The notes beneath the pieces are model-generated. The model was not told the DNA's origin, did not search any database, and was given only the letters and a program-made list of their open reading frames with translations. This document shows, piece by piece, positions 40,466-50,320 of a DNA stretch of 64,000 nucleotides (position 1 is the stretch's first letter; each line of letters begins with the position of its first letter). Made by a program: the position numbers and the translations under genes. Origin of the DNA: VAZQ01 sp036557665 (lineage in GTDB: Bacteria; Pseudomonadota; Alphaproteobacteria; Rhizobiales; Xanthobacteraceae); NCBI GenBank assembly GCA_036557665.1, contig DATBHG010000070.1, positions 124,001 through 188,000 of the forward strand. Direction: 5' to 3'.

Positions 40466-43400
40466 TTATTCGAAGCGGCCGGCTGCGTGTGCGAGGAGCG
40501 TGTAGACCTTGCCGGTCTCCGATGTGAGATAGGTGCGCGCCACGACCTGGCCCCGGTCGTCGCGCGAGACCTCCTCGAGAAGCCGCTCGAACTCGCCGAT
40601 GTAACGATCCACCGTGCGGGTGAAGTCGCGATCACTGCGATATTTCTTGCGGATCTCGTCGAAGGCACGCTGGCCTTGGGGCGTATAGAGCTTACGGGAG
40701 AAGACGTTGCGCTCACCGCGATTGTAGCGCTCCCACAGCTCGGCCGCGGCGTCGTGGTCGATCATGCGCGCAATGTCGACCGCAAGCGAATCGAGCGAAT
40801 CGATCGTGCTGCGCTCGGGGCGCGGGGCCTCGTGCGGCGCCTCACGCACTGCCGGCTCGGCAGGCTCTCCCTCCTGCGAAGCCCGGGTGAGCAACTCGGA
40901 AAGCCAGCCGGCGCGCGCTCCTGCCTGAGCAGGACTCATCGGGGGCGCTTCCGTGCGCCGCGCCGGGATCGGCGGCGCGGCGATGCCGGTGATGTCCCGT
41001 TGCCGCGCAGGCTCGGACCGGGGTCCCCCATTGGTGAGCACCGCGTCCTCCTGCACCGCTCGCCTGGGCCCGGCGGTAACGACCTCCGCGCGCCGCGCGG
41101 CGGGCTCGACCGCATCCATTCCGCGCCCATGGCGGGCAACGATGCGGTTGAGCTCGGCCAGCGCTTCGATCTGATCGACAATGACACGGCGCATCTGGGC
41201 AGCGCTGTCCGCAGTTTCCTGCGGCAGCTCGAGCACGCCTCTGCGCAGCTCGGCGCGGGTGGTCTCGAGCTCATGCTGCATCTCCGAAGCCATGCTCTTG
41301 AGGCCCTGGAGCACGTCGGCGAATCGCTGCGCCGCCTGCGCGAACATGGCGTTCGATTCGGTGGTCGCCTCCTGATAGATCGCCTGAAGCGCCTCGCCCA
41401 TGCGCTTGCGCTCCTCCTCGGCGTTGCTGCGGATCGACTCGAAGCTCTCGGCAATAGCGCGGGCCCCGCCGGTCGTCGCGTCCGCGGTGAGACGGGCGAT
41501 CTCGCGCGCACGATCGGTTGCCCCTTCCAGAGATTCGTCGAGCACGCTGGCGAAGCGCGTGAGCCGTTGCTCGAGATCGTTGCTCTTGTCCTCGAGGCTG
41601 GCGATCAATTGCTGCAGTGAATTGCGACGCTCGGTGACCGCTCCCTCCGTGCGCCGATTGCTGGTGTCGATCAGCGCTACGGCCTCCGCGAGCGAACGGC
41701 CATGCGCGTCGAAGTGGGTGGCAAGCTGGGTGAGATCCCCGATGGTCTGTGCCGCCACCGTCTGGAAGCCGGTGATGTTGCGCTCCACCTCGCTGTTGGC
41801 GGTGCCGGTCTTGTGCGCGACCTCGTTCATGGCGGTGACGAAGTCGGCCACCCGTGTGACCAGCGTGTTCTCGATCTCGCTCATGTTCTCGTGCGCGCCG
41901 CTCAAAACCTCCTGCAGCAGGATATTGGCTTCGCGCAGGCGCTCGAACAGCGCGGTGGTGTCCGAGCGCAGCATGTTCTGGGTCTCGAGAATCTCCGAGA
42001 CGGCCGCCGACGCGCTCTGCTTGGATTGCTCGACCGCTGACTGCGTCGAGTCCTGGAGCTCGCGCATAGTGCGCGCGATCGTCTTCGAGGCGCCTTGCGT
42101 GGCCATCTCCGCGGTTTCGCGCAGGTCCTTGATCGAACGCGCAACGGCCTCGCTTGTCGTCTGTGCCGCAGCGCTGTGGTCGCTGTGGAGCTGTTGCAGC
42201 GACTGACTGACCGCTCCCGTAGCCGCGTGGCTCGCTTCGTTGATGAGGCGCGCAATCTGCTCGCTGTTGTCCATCATGGTCTGGGTGAAGGTGAAGCCCT
42301 TGGCCTCGATCGCCTTGACTGCGTGCTCGGTAACCCGGCCCACCTCCACGGCGAATTCCTGGCTCTTCGCAGAGAGGGCGCCGAGGAGCCCGCTCGACTT
42401 GTCGTCGATGATGCGGGTCATCTCGGCCGCGCGCTGACTGACCGCAGTGGAGATCTCGTCGGCTTTGCCGACGAAATTTCGCGCGACCTCGGCGCTCAGT
42501 GAAAGCAGCGTGCGCTCGACGTCGCCGGCGTTCTGCTTGAGCACGTTGCTGACGCCCGTGGACATTCCGGTGATCACCCGCTCGGCATCATGTGTGCTCG
42601 ACCGGATCGCAGCCGTCGTATTGACGGTCACTTGGGTGAGCAATCGCTCTGCTTCCCCTGCCTCGCTCTTGATGGCCTCGCTCAGCTGCTGGAGCCGGGT
42701 GCCGATGAGGCTGGAAGCGGAGTGGCTCAAGCTGCCGATTGCCCGCTCGCTTTCCGCGGCGCTGGTCTTGATCAGGTTGCTGAATTGCTCCACGCGCGTG
42801 CTGAGCGCCTGAGTGGTCGAGCTGGTCGCTTGCTCCAGCGCCTGCGCGGCGTCTCCCGCACTGGTCCTGATCGCCCCGCTGAGATGCTCGGTACGAGCGA
42901 CCAGCAGCTCTGCCGCCGACTGGCTGCGCGTTTCAATTTCCTTGGTGACCGTCTCGGCGCGTCCGACCAGAAGCTCCTCGAATCGCCCGATCCGCGTATC
43001 GAGGTTGTTGGCCACTTCCATGGCGTGGACACCGAGCGCTTTGTCGATGTCGTCGATCTTCGCGCCGATGTTTTCTGCGAGCCGGGCGCCGCGAACGTTG
43101 ATGATATTGGTAACGTCGGCAATTCGCTTGTCGAGCGCGCCTACCACTTCCTTGCCGCCCTCGGCCATGGTCTTCGCGATGTCCGTCACCCGCGATCCGA
43201 GCGCCTCGCTCAGCGTTTGGGCGCGGCCATCGAGCGAGTCGCGGAACCGGGCGAACTGCTGATCGAGGCTTGCGGTAACCTCGGCCGACTTGGTGGTCAC
43301 ACGCGTATCGAAATTGTCCAGGTAATCGCGCATCGCGGACGAGATCTCCAGGGTACGCTCACCCAGCCGTTCCACCATCTCGCCGCCATAGGTCTTCACG

Positions 43401-45055
43401 GTTCGGTCGAACTCGGCCAGATGGCGGGTGATGAGATTGCCCAGCGTGGTGGAGTCGCGCGCAATCCGCTCCGCCAAATCGGCACCGCCGTGATTGAACA
43501 TATCCTCGAACGATTGCAGCCGTGCGGCGATCATCTCCCGCACTGCATCGCCCCGATTGCCGATCATGTCGCCGAGGGAGTCGACGCTTCCGCGCAGCTC
43601 GTCGCTTACCCGCTGGCTGCGCTGCAGGATCGTATCGGTGATACGGGCGCCCGTCTGCTCGAGACTGGATACGACGTCGCCGCCGCGCAAACTGAGGTCG
43701 AGAACGAGCGAGTCGCCGGTGTTCTTGAGCGTCGTATTCACCTCCTCGATGCGACCCGAAATGGTCTCGGCAAGCTGGTTCCCGGTCTCGATCGCAAGGT
43801 CGGTCATCTCCTGCGAGCGATTGGTCATCATATCCAGCACTGCCGCGGACTTCTGGGCGAAGCCCTCGGTAATGCGCTCGAGCCGCACCGACATCATGTG
43901 CTGGAGATTGGCGGTGATCTCGGTGAACTCGTCGCCGATGTGGTCGGTCTTGAAGTTCAGCGTGGAGGTCAAACGGTCGCTGGCGGCCGCAATCGCCTGC
44001 GCCGTGTCCCGGCTGGTGCTCTCGAGCCGCTCGAGCAGGTCGCCGCCGCGCTCGCCCAGCGTCTGGATCATCGTCTCGCCGGCTTGGTCGAGGGCGCGGG
44101 TGATGTGCTCGGCCTTCTCGGCGAGGGCATGCGTGATACGCCGCGACGCCTCGTTGACCTGCTCGGCAACGAGCTCGTTGATCTGCGAGATGTCGTGGCC
44201 CAGCTCGAGATGAATGCTGTTGATCGCGTCGCGAACATGTCCGGCCTGGCTCACCAGCGTGTCGCGTTGACTGCCCAAGTCTTGCAGCAGTGCACGAATG
44301 CGCACCTCGTTGTCGTTGTAGGCGTGCTCGAGCGCCGATACCTCGTTGGCGACGAGCGCTTCCAACTCGCCGGCGCGGGCCAGCGCACGCTCGACACCGT
44401 CGCCCATCGCAGCGACTTCGCGCCGGATCGCCTGGCCGACGGTGACTATCGATTCTCTCGCGATTGTTTCCGGTTCCGCCAGACGCATGGCAACTTCGGC
44501 CATGGACTGGGTAATGAGGCGCAATTCCTGCGAGCGCCACGCCATATGCGCGAGCACGTAGAAGAAGATGATGGGGGCAAAGAAGATCGCTCCGAGCACG
44601 GCCAATACGGGCGCCGTCAGCCCCGTGGGAGACAGGGCTCCTTCCAACTGCGGCAGGTAGATCCAGCCGAAGAGGAGCCCAGCGACCACCCAGGCCACTG
44701 CGAATATGGTGGCGATCTTGTAGGACGTTCGTCCCGGACGGCGCTGCAGACTGCGCAGAATCTGTCCGATCGACTCGCGATCGTCATTCGCAGGACGCCG
44801 CAATACGGGCTCCTCCTGCGGCGGGTGCGCTTCCGGTGCGAATTCCTCGGTTTCAGGCGCGGGCGCACGCGTCCTGCGCCATGGCGGCTCGAAGCTTCCC
44901 TCGTCGGCAACTGCTTCCTCGGGTTGCATCTCCGCCGCCGGCGCTCCGCCCGGCTGCGGCTCGGGCGTCACTTCGTCGCGAATTGCGAGGGCGTCCTGGA
45001 TCGCCGACAGCGCCGCCTCGGTCGGATCCTTGATCTTCTTGGGAGTGTTCGCCAT
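40466..45055 (-). CDS. giant membrane-anchored coiled-coil protein, Growth Pole Ring (GPR/RgsE)-like
   Basis: 1529 residues. Residues 1-110 are acidic and proline-rich. Two hydrophobic segments follow (about 113-133, IATIFAVAWVVAGLLFGWIY, and 147-170). Residues ~180-1300 are almost continuous alpha-helix with apolipoprotein-like repeats of the form ALDKRIADVTNIINVRGARL and DTRIGRFEELLVGRAETVT. A proline-rich linker leads to a conserved-looking C-terminal domain (~1415-1529, containing AAAELWERYNRGERNVFSRK and YIGEFERLLEEVSRDD). Established knowledge: Agrobacterium GPR and Sinorhizobium RgsE are large apolipoprotein-like proteins that form a ring at the growing pole. This is shorter than the ~2100-residue GPR, so the assignment is by architecture. 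ATG 45055 preferred over 45118. Confidence 0.8.
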   Translation of the reverse strand: MANTPKKIKDPTEAALSAIQDALAIRDEVTPEPQPGGAPAAEMQPEEAVADEGSFEPPWRRTRAPAPETEEFAPEAHPPQEEPVLRRPANDDRESIGQILRSLQRRPGRTSYKIATIFAVAWVVAGLLFGWIYLPQLEGALSPTGLTAPVLAVLGAIFFAPIIFFYVLAHMAWRSQELRLITQSMAEVAMRLAEPETIARESIVTVGQAIRREVAAMGDGVERALARAGELEALVANEVSALEHAYNDNEVRIRALLQDLGSQRDTLVSQAGHVRDAINSIHLELGHDISQINELVAEQVNEASRRITHALAEKAEHITRALDQAGETMIQTLGERGGDLLERLESTSRDTAQAIAAASDRLTSTLNFKTDHIGDEFTEITANLQHMMSVRLERITEGFAQKSAAVLDMMTNRSQEMTDLAIETGNQLAETISGRIEEVNTTLKNTGDSLVLDLSLRGGDVVSSLEQTGARITDTILQRSQRVSDELRGSVDSLGDMIGNRGDAVREMIAARLQSFEDMFNHGGADLAERIARDSTTLGNLITRHLAEFDRTVKTYGGEMVERLGERTLEISSAMRDYLDNFDTRVTTKSAEVTASLDQQFARFRDSLDGRAQTLSEALGSRVTDIAKTMAEGGKEVVGALDKRIADVTNIINVRGARLAENIGAKIDDIDKALGVHAMEVANNLDTRIGRFEELLVGRAETVTKEIETRSQSAAELLVARTEHLSGAIRTSAGDAAQALEQATSSTTQALSTRVEQFSNLIKTSAAESERAIGSLSHSASSLIGTRLQQLSEAIKSEAGEAERLLTQVTVNTTAAIRSSTHDAERVITGMSTGVSNVLKQNAGDVERTLLSLSAEVARNFVGKADEISTAVSQRAAEMTRIIDDKSSGLLGALSAKSQEFAVEVGRVTEHAVKAIEAKGFTFTQTMMDNSEQIARLINEASHAATGAVSQSLQQLHSDHSAAAQTTSEAVARSIKDLRETAEMATQGASKTIARTMRELQDSTQSAVEQSKQSASAAVSEILETQNMLRSDTTALFERLREANILLQEVLSGAHENMSEIENTLVTRVADFVTAMNEVAHKTGTANSEVERNITGFQTVAAQTIGDLTQLATHFDAHGRSLAEAVALIDTSNRRTEGAVTERRNSLQQLIASLEDKSNDLEQRLTRFASVLDESLEGATDRAREIARLTADATTGGARAIAESFESIRSNAEEERKRMGEALQAIYQEATTESNAMFAQAAQRFADVLQGLKSMASEMQHELETTRAELRRGVLELPQETADSAAQMRRVIVDQIEALAELNRIVARHGRGMDAVEPAARRAEVVTAGPRRAVQEDAVLTNGGPRSEPARQRDITGIAAPPIPARRTEAPPMSPAQAGARAGWLSELLTRASQEGEPAEPAVREAPHEAPRPERSTIDSLDSLAVDIARMIDHDAAAELWERYNRGERNVFSRKLYTPQGQRAFDEIRKKYRSDRDFTRTVDRYIGEFERLLEEVSRDDRGQVVARTYLTSETGKVYTLLAHAAGRFE

Positions 45056-45539
45056 GTGGTCGTCGCCTCGTCCTACGCTTGACCAGGGCCGCGGCAGGAA
45101 TTTTCCTGACGGCGCCAACGAGCGCGCTAAACTAGAAATCGCCCCCGGGTCCCCTCGGGCAGCCGGCAGTTTACGCGCCGCAAAGTCCTTTCACCGCCGT
45201 GACTTATCCTATCGTCTTGGCAGAACGAAGGAAACTGCTTGTTAAGCTCTCTTTAATCATCGTTAACACCGGCGGTCGCCAGAGTCGTAGCACAAAACGA
45301 GGATTTGCATAATCCGAAAGAAAAAGTCCCCACTTCGCGGTCCAGTCCTGCAACGGGGCGCAGCCAATCCCTGACCGAGCCGCTAACCCCCCGGAATCTC
45401 ATCAAAACTTTTGCGCAAGGCCGGGGGTGACAGGGCTCGGCAGCGTCCACAGGCTGATTGATCAGGAAGGGGGGAGGGGGCGGTTGCCGTTTACACCCCT
45501 TTGACCATTGTCGGCCAGTTTTGGCGGAGTGAGTGACAT
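45056..45539. other. intergenic region upstream of the giant coiled-coil gene
   Basis: About 480 bp between divergent genes. It contains AT-richer stretches around 45235-45320 (ttgttaagctctctttaatcatcgttaac), suitable for promoters, with the palindrome-like GTTAAGCTCTCTTTAATCATCGTTAAC at 45241-45267. No gene with family resemblance was found on either strand. Confidence 0.5.
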
Positions 45540-45998
45540 ATGATGTCCACGTCTCAGCCGGATCCTGACGCAGCGCGCTGTGTGCCGCCTCAGCCGGGCG
45601 GTACCGCGGCCGCTCCGGAGGAGATGCCGGCGACGGGGCAATCCGCTGATCCGGCACCGAGCGGAGCGGAGGCAGCGATCGATCTCGTTCATCTCCGCCG
45701 GATGACGTTTGCCGAAGAGCGTCTGGCGCGCGAGATTCTGCGATTGTTTGACCGGCAGGCGGAAATCTTGTTGGCACGCATCGAAGGTGCCACCCCGAGT
45801 GCGGCGGCCCACCTCGCGCACACCCTTAAAGGCTCTGCACGCGGGATAGGGGCGTGGAAAGTTGCCGCGCTGGCGGAGCAGTACGAGCTTGCCGCGCAAC
45901 GTTCAGATTCCGAAGCGCTTGCGCGCAGGCTCGGGCAGCTCGGCGATGCCATCCGCGAAGCGCAATCTGCCATTGAAATACTGCTGGCGGCGTCATAA
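45540..45998 (+). CDS. HPt phosphotransfer domain protein
   Basis: 152 residues. A proline-rich N-terminal ~45 residues precede a four-helix HPt domain with the phospho-accepting histidine in AAHLAHTLKGSARGIGAWKV (about residue 92). It would relay phosphate between a hybrid histidine kinase and a response regulator, but no kinase or regulator gene is in the neighbourhood. It is divergent from the giant coiled-coil gene. An ATGATG double start makes the first residue uncertain. Confidence 0.9.
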   Translation: MMSTSQPDPDAARCVPPQPGGTAAAPEEMPATGQSADPAPSGAEAAIDLVHLRRMTFAEERLAREILRLFDRQAEILLARIEGATPSAAAHLAHTLKGSARGIGAWKVAALAEQYELAAQRSDSEALARRLGQLGDAIREAQSAIEILLAAS

Positions 45999-46171
45999 AC
46001 GACCAGTGCTTGCCGGCTCGTGCTGATGCGAGCGGCAGGCCTTCGTTGGCGCCCGCGCAGCGGCGCTCCTTTGGCATTGCGCTGTCTCAGCTGCTATCTG
46101 GCGCGCTGACGGGTGACTCGCTATAGCAGCGCGAATATTCGCCAGAATCTCAGTCGTCCACCTCCTCCAAC

Positions 46172-46492
46172 ATGCCGAAGATCACGTATATCGACTGCGA
46201 AGGCACCGCCCGCACCGTCGACGGAGAGATCGGCGCGACTGTGATGGAAACCGCAATCAAGAATGGGGTTCCCGGCATTGATGCGGAGTGTGGAGGCGCA
46301 TGCGCCTGCGCGACCTGTCACGTCTATGTGGACGAAACCTGGCGCCCCGCGGTCGGAGAGCCCTCTCCGATGGAGGAGGACATGCTCGACTTCGGTTACG
46401 ATGTTAAGCCGAGCTCGCGCTTGTCTTGCCAGATCAAGGTCACGGCCGAGCTCGACGGGCTCATCGTGCGCACGCCTCAACGTCAGGGATAG
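46172..46492 (+). CDS. 2Fe-2S ferredoxin, adrenodoxin type
   Basis: 106 residues. The cluster ligands are four cysteines in AECGGACACATCHVYVDETW (CX5CX2C) and SRLSCQIKVT. The pattern MPKITYIDCEGTARTVDGEIG and PMEEDMLDF are typical of adrenodoxin/FdVI-like ferredoxins that serve cytochromes P450, Rieske oxygenases or Fe-S assembly. A ferredoxin-NADP reductase gene starts 26 bp downstream, so the two probably form an electron-transfer chain. Confidence 0.93.
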   Translation: MPKITYIDCEGTARTVDGEIGATVMETAIKNGVPGIDAECGGACACATCHVYVDETWRPAVGEPSPMEEDMLDFGYDVKPSSRLSCQIKVTAELDGLIVRTPQRQG

Positions 46493-46518
46493 CACGGCAT
46501 CCCGCTGTGCGAGCAGTC

Positions 46519-47559
46519 ATGACTGAAATCATCAAGACCGACGTGCTCATCATCGGTGCCGGGCCCTGCGGGCTATTCGCAGTGTTCGAGCTCGGGTTGC
46601 TCGATATGAAGGCGCACGTGATCGATATTCTCGACAAGATCGGTGGTCAGTGCGCGGAGCTTTATCCGGAGAAGCCGATCTACGACATTCCCGGGATTCC
46701 TTACATCACGGGGCAGGGCATCTGCGACGCGTTGCTGGCGCAGATCAAGCCGTTCGGGGCGACGTTTCACCTGCAGGAAATGGTGGAGACGATCGAACGC
46801 GTCGGCGATCCACTGTTCCGAGTGACGACCGATCGCGGCAAAGCGTTCGAGGTAAAGGTGATCGTCATCGCAGCCGGGGGTGGCTCGTTCCAGCCCAAGC
46901 GGCCGCCCATTCCCGGCATCGAGGCTTACGAGAGCTCGTCCGTGTTTTATTCTGTTCGCCAGATGGAGACGTTTCGCGACAAACGCCTGTTGATCGTCGG
47001 CGGTGGAGACTCGGCCCTCGATTGGACCATCAATCTCGCGCCCGTCGCACAGCACCTCACGCTGCTGCACCGGCGCAGCGAGTTTCGCGCAGCGCCCGAC
47101 AGCGTCAACAAGATGATGGGGCTCGTAGGCGAGGGCAAGATCGATTTTGTGCTCGGTCAGGTCTCATCGCTCGAAGGCCGGGCCGGGCAGATCGCAAAGG
47201 CCATCGTCAAGCGCAACGACGGCTCGCATTTCGAAATCGCTTGCGACGCCTTGCTTCCGTTCTTTGGCCTCACCATGAAGCTCGGCCCTGTCGCGAGCTG
47301 GGGTATGGAGATGAAGGACGGGGAGTATATCCTGGTCGACACCGCGGCATTCGAATCGAGCGTCCCGGGTATCTTCGCGATCGGAGATATCAATTGGTAT
47401 GCCGGCAAGCTCAAGCTGATCCTGTCGGGGTTCCACGAAGGTGCGCTGATGGCACAGAAGGCGTATCATTACGTTTATCCGGGCAAGCGGCTGGTGTTTC
47501 AATATACGACCTCATCGACGAGCCTGCAGAAGAAGCTTGGAGTGGCGGCGAGCGCCTGA
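46519..47559 (+). CDS. ferredoxin-NADP(+) reductase, thioredoxin-reductase-like type
   Basis: 346 residues. The FAD-binding motif is DVLIIGAGPCGLFAVFELG near the N-terminus, followed by DILDKIGGQCAELYPEKPIYDIPG. The NADP-binding motif is RLLIVGGGDSALDWTINLA near residue 158, and the FAD-closing motif VPGIFAIGDINWYAGKLKLI near 285. The CxxC active site of true thioredoxin reductases is absent, which is diagnostic for this FNR class. It should reduce the adjacent 2Fe-2S ferredoxin with NADPH. The frame is open from 46426, but that part overlaps the ferredoxin in another frame. Confidence 0.93.
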   Translation: MTEIIKTDVLIIGAGPCGLFAVFELGLLDMKAHVIDILDKIGGQCAELYPEKPIYDIPGIPYITGQGICDALLAQIKPFGATFHLQEMVETIERVGDPLFRVTTDRGKAFEVKVIVIAAGGGSFQPKRPPIPGIEAYESSSVFYSVRQMETFRDKRLLIVGGGDSALDWTINLAPVAQHLTLLHRRSEFRAAPDSVNKMMGLVGEGKIDFVLGQVSSLEGRAGQIAKAIVKRNDGSHFEIACDALLPFFGLTMKLGPVASWGMEMKDGEYILVDTAAFESSVPGIFAIGDINWYAGKLKLILSGFHEGALMAQKAYHYVYPGKRLVFQYTTSSTSLQKKLGVAASA

Positions 47560-47574
47560 TTCTTCATCAGCGCG

Positions 47575-49563
47575 CTAACGCGCGGCGGCCGGCGACGGCG
47601 GCGCGGGCAGACTGGATGGCTCCAACGGCTCCCTGCGCTCGACCGCGGAGGGGGTAGCCAGTCCCAACACCTCGCGCGCGGCGGGGAGAGCCGCGTCCGC
47701 CATCGCCGCATGGCCCTCGGCGGTAGGATGAATCGCACCGCCATACACCACGGCCAAGATGCCCCAGATCGCGTCGTGCAGGTCGCTCGGCTGCAAGATG
47801 AGCGGCAGGCCCTCCGGGTAGGTCATGGCAGTCAGGTAGCTGTCGTTTGCGGTGCGGATCCAGCGCGCCCGCGAGGCGTAAGGACGAAACTCGCTGGGCG
47901 AATATCCGCACGACATCGGATCCGTCGCGGCTCTGGTCAGACCGTCTCGAAACGCCTCCCCCCGGGGGGAGAAGCACTCCCGATCGAAGGCAGGGTCATC
48001 GGCGGAGCGTGCGCACAAGCCGTGAAACTCGAAGGCATGCTGGTGTGCGTCCACGAAGGTCATCCGGTCGGTAGAAGGGTCACGGCAGTTTTTGGCATCT
48101 TCACAGCGCGCGAGTGCCTTGATGCGTGGAAGGAAGCGATGCGTTACGAAATCGACGGCGCGGCGCAACCGCTCGCCGTCCGCGCCGAAAGCAGGGTGGA
48201 CGTCGAAGCCGTTGCGACCGCCAGGGCATGGGCTGTTGGGTTTGGCCAGGATAGGATTGGCGTAGGTCAGAAACACCACGCGGGAGAGGTTGCCGCCCAC
48301 GAATGGCTTCAACGCCGCGCGTACCCGCGCGAAATTGCCGGGCAGCTCCTGGTCGAGGATCCGCTGTGACTCCTCGAACGAGACGAGCTTGCCTGCCTTG
48401 GCGAGGAGGGTGCGTTCCGTCCCGGGCTCGAGGATGACATTGGCCATCAGACCGGAAAACAGCACGTCATTCGCCCCTAGCGTGAGCAGTATCAGATCGA
48501 GTGCACGATAAGGATTCTGCCGGCGCGCGGTCGCCATCACCTCCGCCAGGTCCTGCACCTGCGCACGGACTGTGCGTGCGCACGCGGTGCCTGTACCCGG
48601 CATCGGGCATTCCAGGATGCGCAAGCTGCCAAGAAAGCCGATGTCGACCGTCGCACCAGAGCAAGCGAGCGGAATGAATGTGACGGCGAGGTGCGAGTTT
48701 TCGATCGCCAGCGCCAACGCGGTCCGTACCTGGTAGCTGTAGAGGGAACGATGACAGGGGCCGCTGAGCCAGCGCGCGCTCTGGCGCGCCCATGCATCGA
48801 AACCGAGCTCCCCGGGGACCGCGGAGCAGGTCTTGTTGCCGCTGAAGCCGGCTCGACCCGGCCGGAAGTATTCGCCGCCGCCCAGGCGTTTGAAGCAAAA
48901 TCCCTCGTCTGAAAGCTGAATCGGTCGGTCAGGGTTGCCTTCCCCGGCGGCGATGGAATCCCCCAGCCCCGCGATCAGCACATCGCGGACCTCGATCTCG
49001 GTAACGAGCCGCTGCGTGGTCCCGTCTGAGAGAACGACGTCGACTGCGACCGGCGTCGGCCGGCCATAGCGGACCCTCGTGTGGATCTGCTCGCGGCAAT
49101 CTGCCTTCATCTCGCGTACCGGAGCGCCCGGGTCATGGAAGCTCCACACGCAGCCATTGTTCGGAGGCACGCTCCCCGCGAGAGCGACACCGATGCGGTG
49201 ATCGCGCGGAGAGAGATACAGCTCGCGCTCGCCGTCACGCTCACAGGTTTCAAGCAGATTGCCGGCACGGTCCACGCACAACCGGTCGATCACGTCGCGC
49301 GCCCAGCCCCGCCCATCGGTTTCACGCGCCAGGCGCCGCTCCGCGGCAAGTACACCGTAGCCATGCGCCGCTGCCACCTGGCGCTGAAAATCGGCTTCGT
49401 TTCGGAACAGCCGAAACCGGTTCTTCACCTCCCATTCGATGTGGAGCGTTCCACCGCCTCTCGCCACGGCGCGGGCATCGTCCGCGCACCAGGCGGACAA
49501 CAGCAGAGTGACAGTGGCGACGATCGGGACGAGCGCGGGATGCATCAGGGCTGCGGCGGGCAC
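47575..49563 (-). CDS. secreted SGNH/GDSL-type hydrolase
   Basis: 662 residues with an N-terminal signal (ALVPIVATVTLLLSAWCADDARA). A non-catalytic first ~195 residues precede the hydrolase domain: block I VLIAGLGDSIAAGEGNPDRP (~200), block III LLTLGANDVLFSGLMA (~365) and block V GAIHPTAEGHAAMADA (~630). Serine, asparagine and histidine positions are intact. It likely hydrolyses esters in the periplasm or outside; substrate unknown. The insertion between blocks is unusually long for the family. It converges on the FNR gene. Confidence 0.85.
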   Translation of the reverse strand: MPAAALMHPALVPIVATVTLLLSAWCADDARAVARGGGTLHIEWEVKNRFRLFRNEADFQRQVAAAHGYGVLAAERRLARETDGRGWARDVIDRLCVDRAGNLLETCERDGERELYLSPRDHRIGVALAGSVPPNNGCVWSFHDPGAPVREMKADCREQIHTRVRYGRPTPVAVDVVLSDGTTQRLVTEIEVRDVLIAGLGDSIAAGEGNPDRPIQLSDEGFCFKRLGGGEYFRPGRAGFSGNKTCSAVPGELGFDAWARQSARWLSGPCHRSLYSYQVRTALALAIENSHLAVTFIPLACSGATVDIGFLGSLRILECPMPGTGTACARTVRAQVQDLAEVMATARRQNPYRALDLILLTLGANDVLFSGLMANVILEPGTERTLLAKAGKLVSFEESQRILDQELPGNFARVRAALKPFVGGNLSRVVFLTYANPILAKPNSPCPGGRNGFDVHPAFGADGERLRRAVDFVTHRFLPRIKALARCEDAKNCRDPSTDRMTFVDAHQHAFEFHGLCARSADDPAFDRECFSPRGEAFRDGLTRAATDPMSCGYSPSEFRPYASRARWIRTANDSYLTAMTYPEGLPLILQPSDLHDAIWGILAVVYGGAIHPTAEGHAAMADAALPAAREVLGLATPSAVERREPLEPSSLPAPPSPAAAR

Positions 49564-49787
49564 GAGCAGGGCCGTGGAGCAGACATGCCGGATGCGGCGG
49601 AAATATGGGGGGCCGAACGGTGCTCGACCGCGACCGCATCACGAATATTTGCCATGACGACGCCGACGCGCGTCCCGGTCCGTCGCTTTCAAGGCTGGCT
49701 CGCTCGTGTGGTCCGCGCCTTAGACAGGGCGCCAGGCATGCGAACTCGATGCAGCAGGATCAGCGCAGCGCAATCCGCCGCGTACGG

Positions 49788-50153
49788 TCAGGGCTTCGGC
49801 TCGCTCGCCAATTGAGTCTGACCGAGCGCGTAAAGCGTCTGGTTATCGATGCGGCCGCTCGCGCTGATGCCGTAGCCATCCTGGAACTTGCGAACCGCTT
49901 GCTCCGTTTGCGGCCCTATGATCCCGTCAATCGGCCCGGGGTCGAACCCTTTCTTCTGCAGAGCCTGCTGAACGGTTCGAATTCCTTCCGCCGTGAGCGC
50001 TGGAACTGCGTCCATCTCCAGGTCTTTGGCCTGTGCGGTCGATTGCGTGGGCGCCAGATGCAGGCTGGGCGCAACCCAGGGGGACGCCAGGTCGGCTGCT
50101 GCGAGCACAGCAAAGGACATCAGGACGATGCGGGCAATCCTCGACTTCTTCAT
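49788..50153 (-). CDS. peptidoglycan-binding domain protein
   Basis: 121 residues: signal or anchor (MKKSRIARIVLMSFAVLAAA), a short linker, then one PG_binding_1 domain at about 55-112 (GIRTVQQALQKKGFDPGPID, GIIGPQTEQAVRKFQDGYGI). It binds cell-wall peptidoglycan in the periplasm. No catalytic domain is attached. GGAG lies 8 nt before ATG 50153; the longer frame to 50228 has no ribosome site. Confidence 0.88.
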   Translation of the reverse strand: MKKSRIARIVLMSFAVLAAADLASPWVAPSLHLAPTQSTAQAKDLEMDAVPALTAEGIRTVQQALQKKGFDPGPIDGIIGPQTEQAVRKFQDGYGISASGRIDNQTLYALGQTQLASEPKP

Positions 50154-50320
50154 GGGGGCACTCCGGGCATCAACGAGGACGTGGCTGCTGCTCAACCAAT
50201 ACGCGGCTTCGAATACATCGCGCCGCAACGCCGCGGCGGCGAGATGCAGTTGCCAGCATAGCGAATTCGCAGCGGCTCGTCAGCGGTGAATTGCGCCACT
50301 TCGTCGCTCCCGCGGGCCCT

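Noticed and set aside
42590..45082. 830-codon plus-strand frame opposite the giant coiled-coil gene
   Set aside because: Antisense shadow created by the biased heptad-repeat codons; no hydrophobic core or motif.
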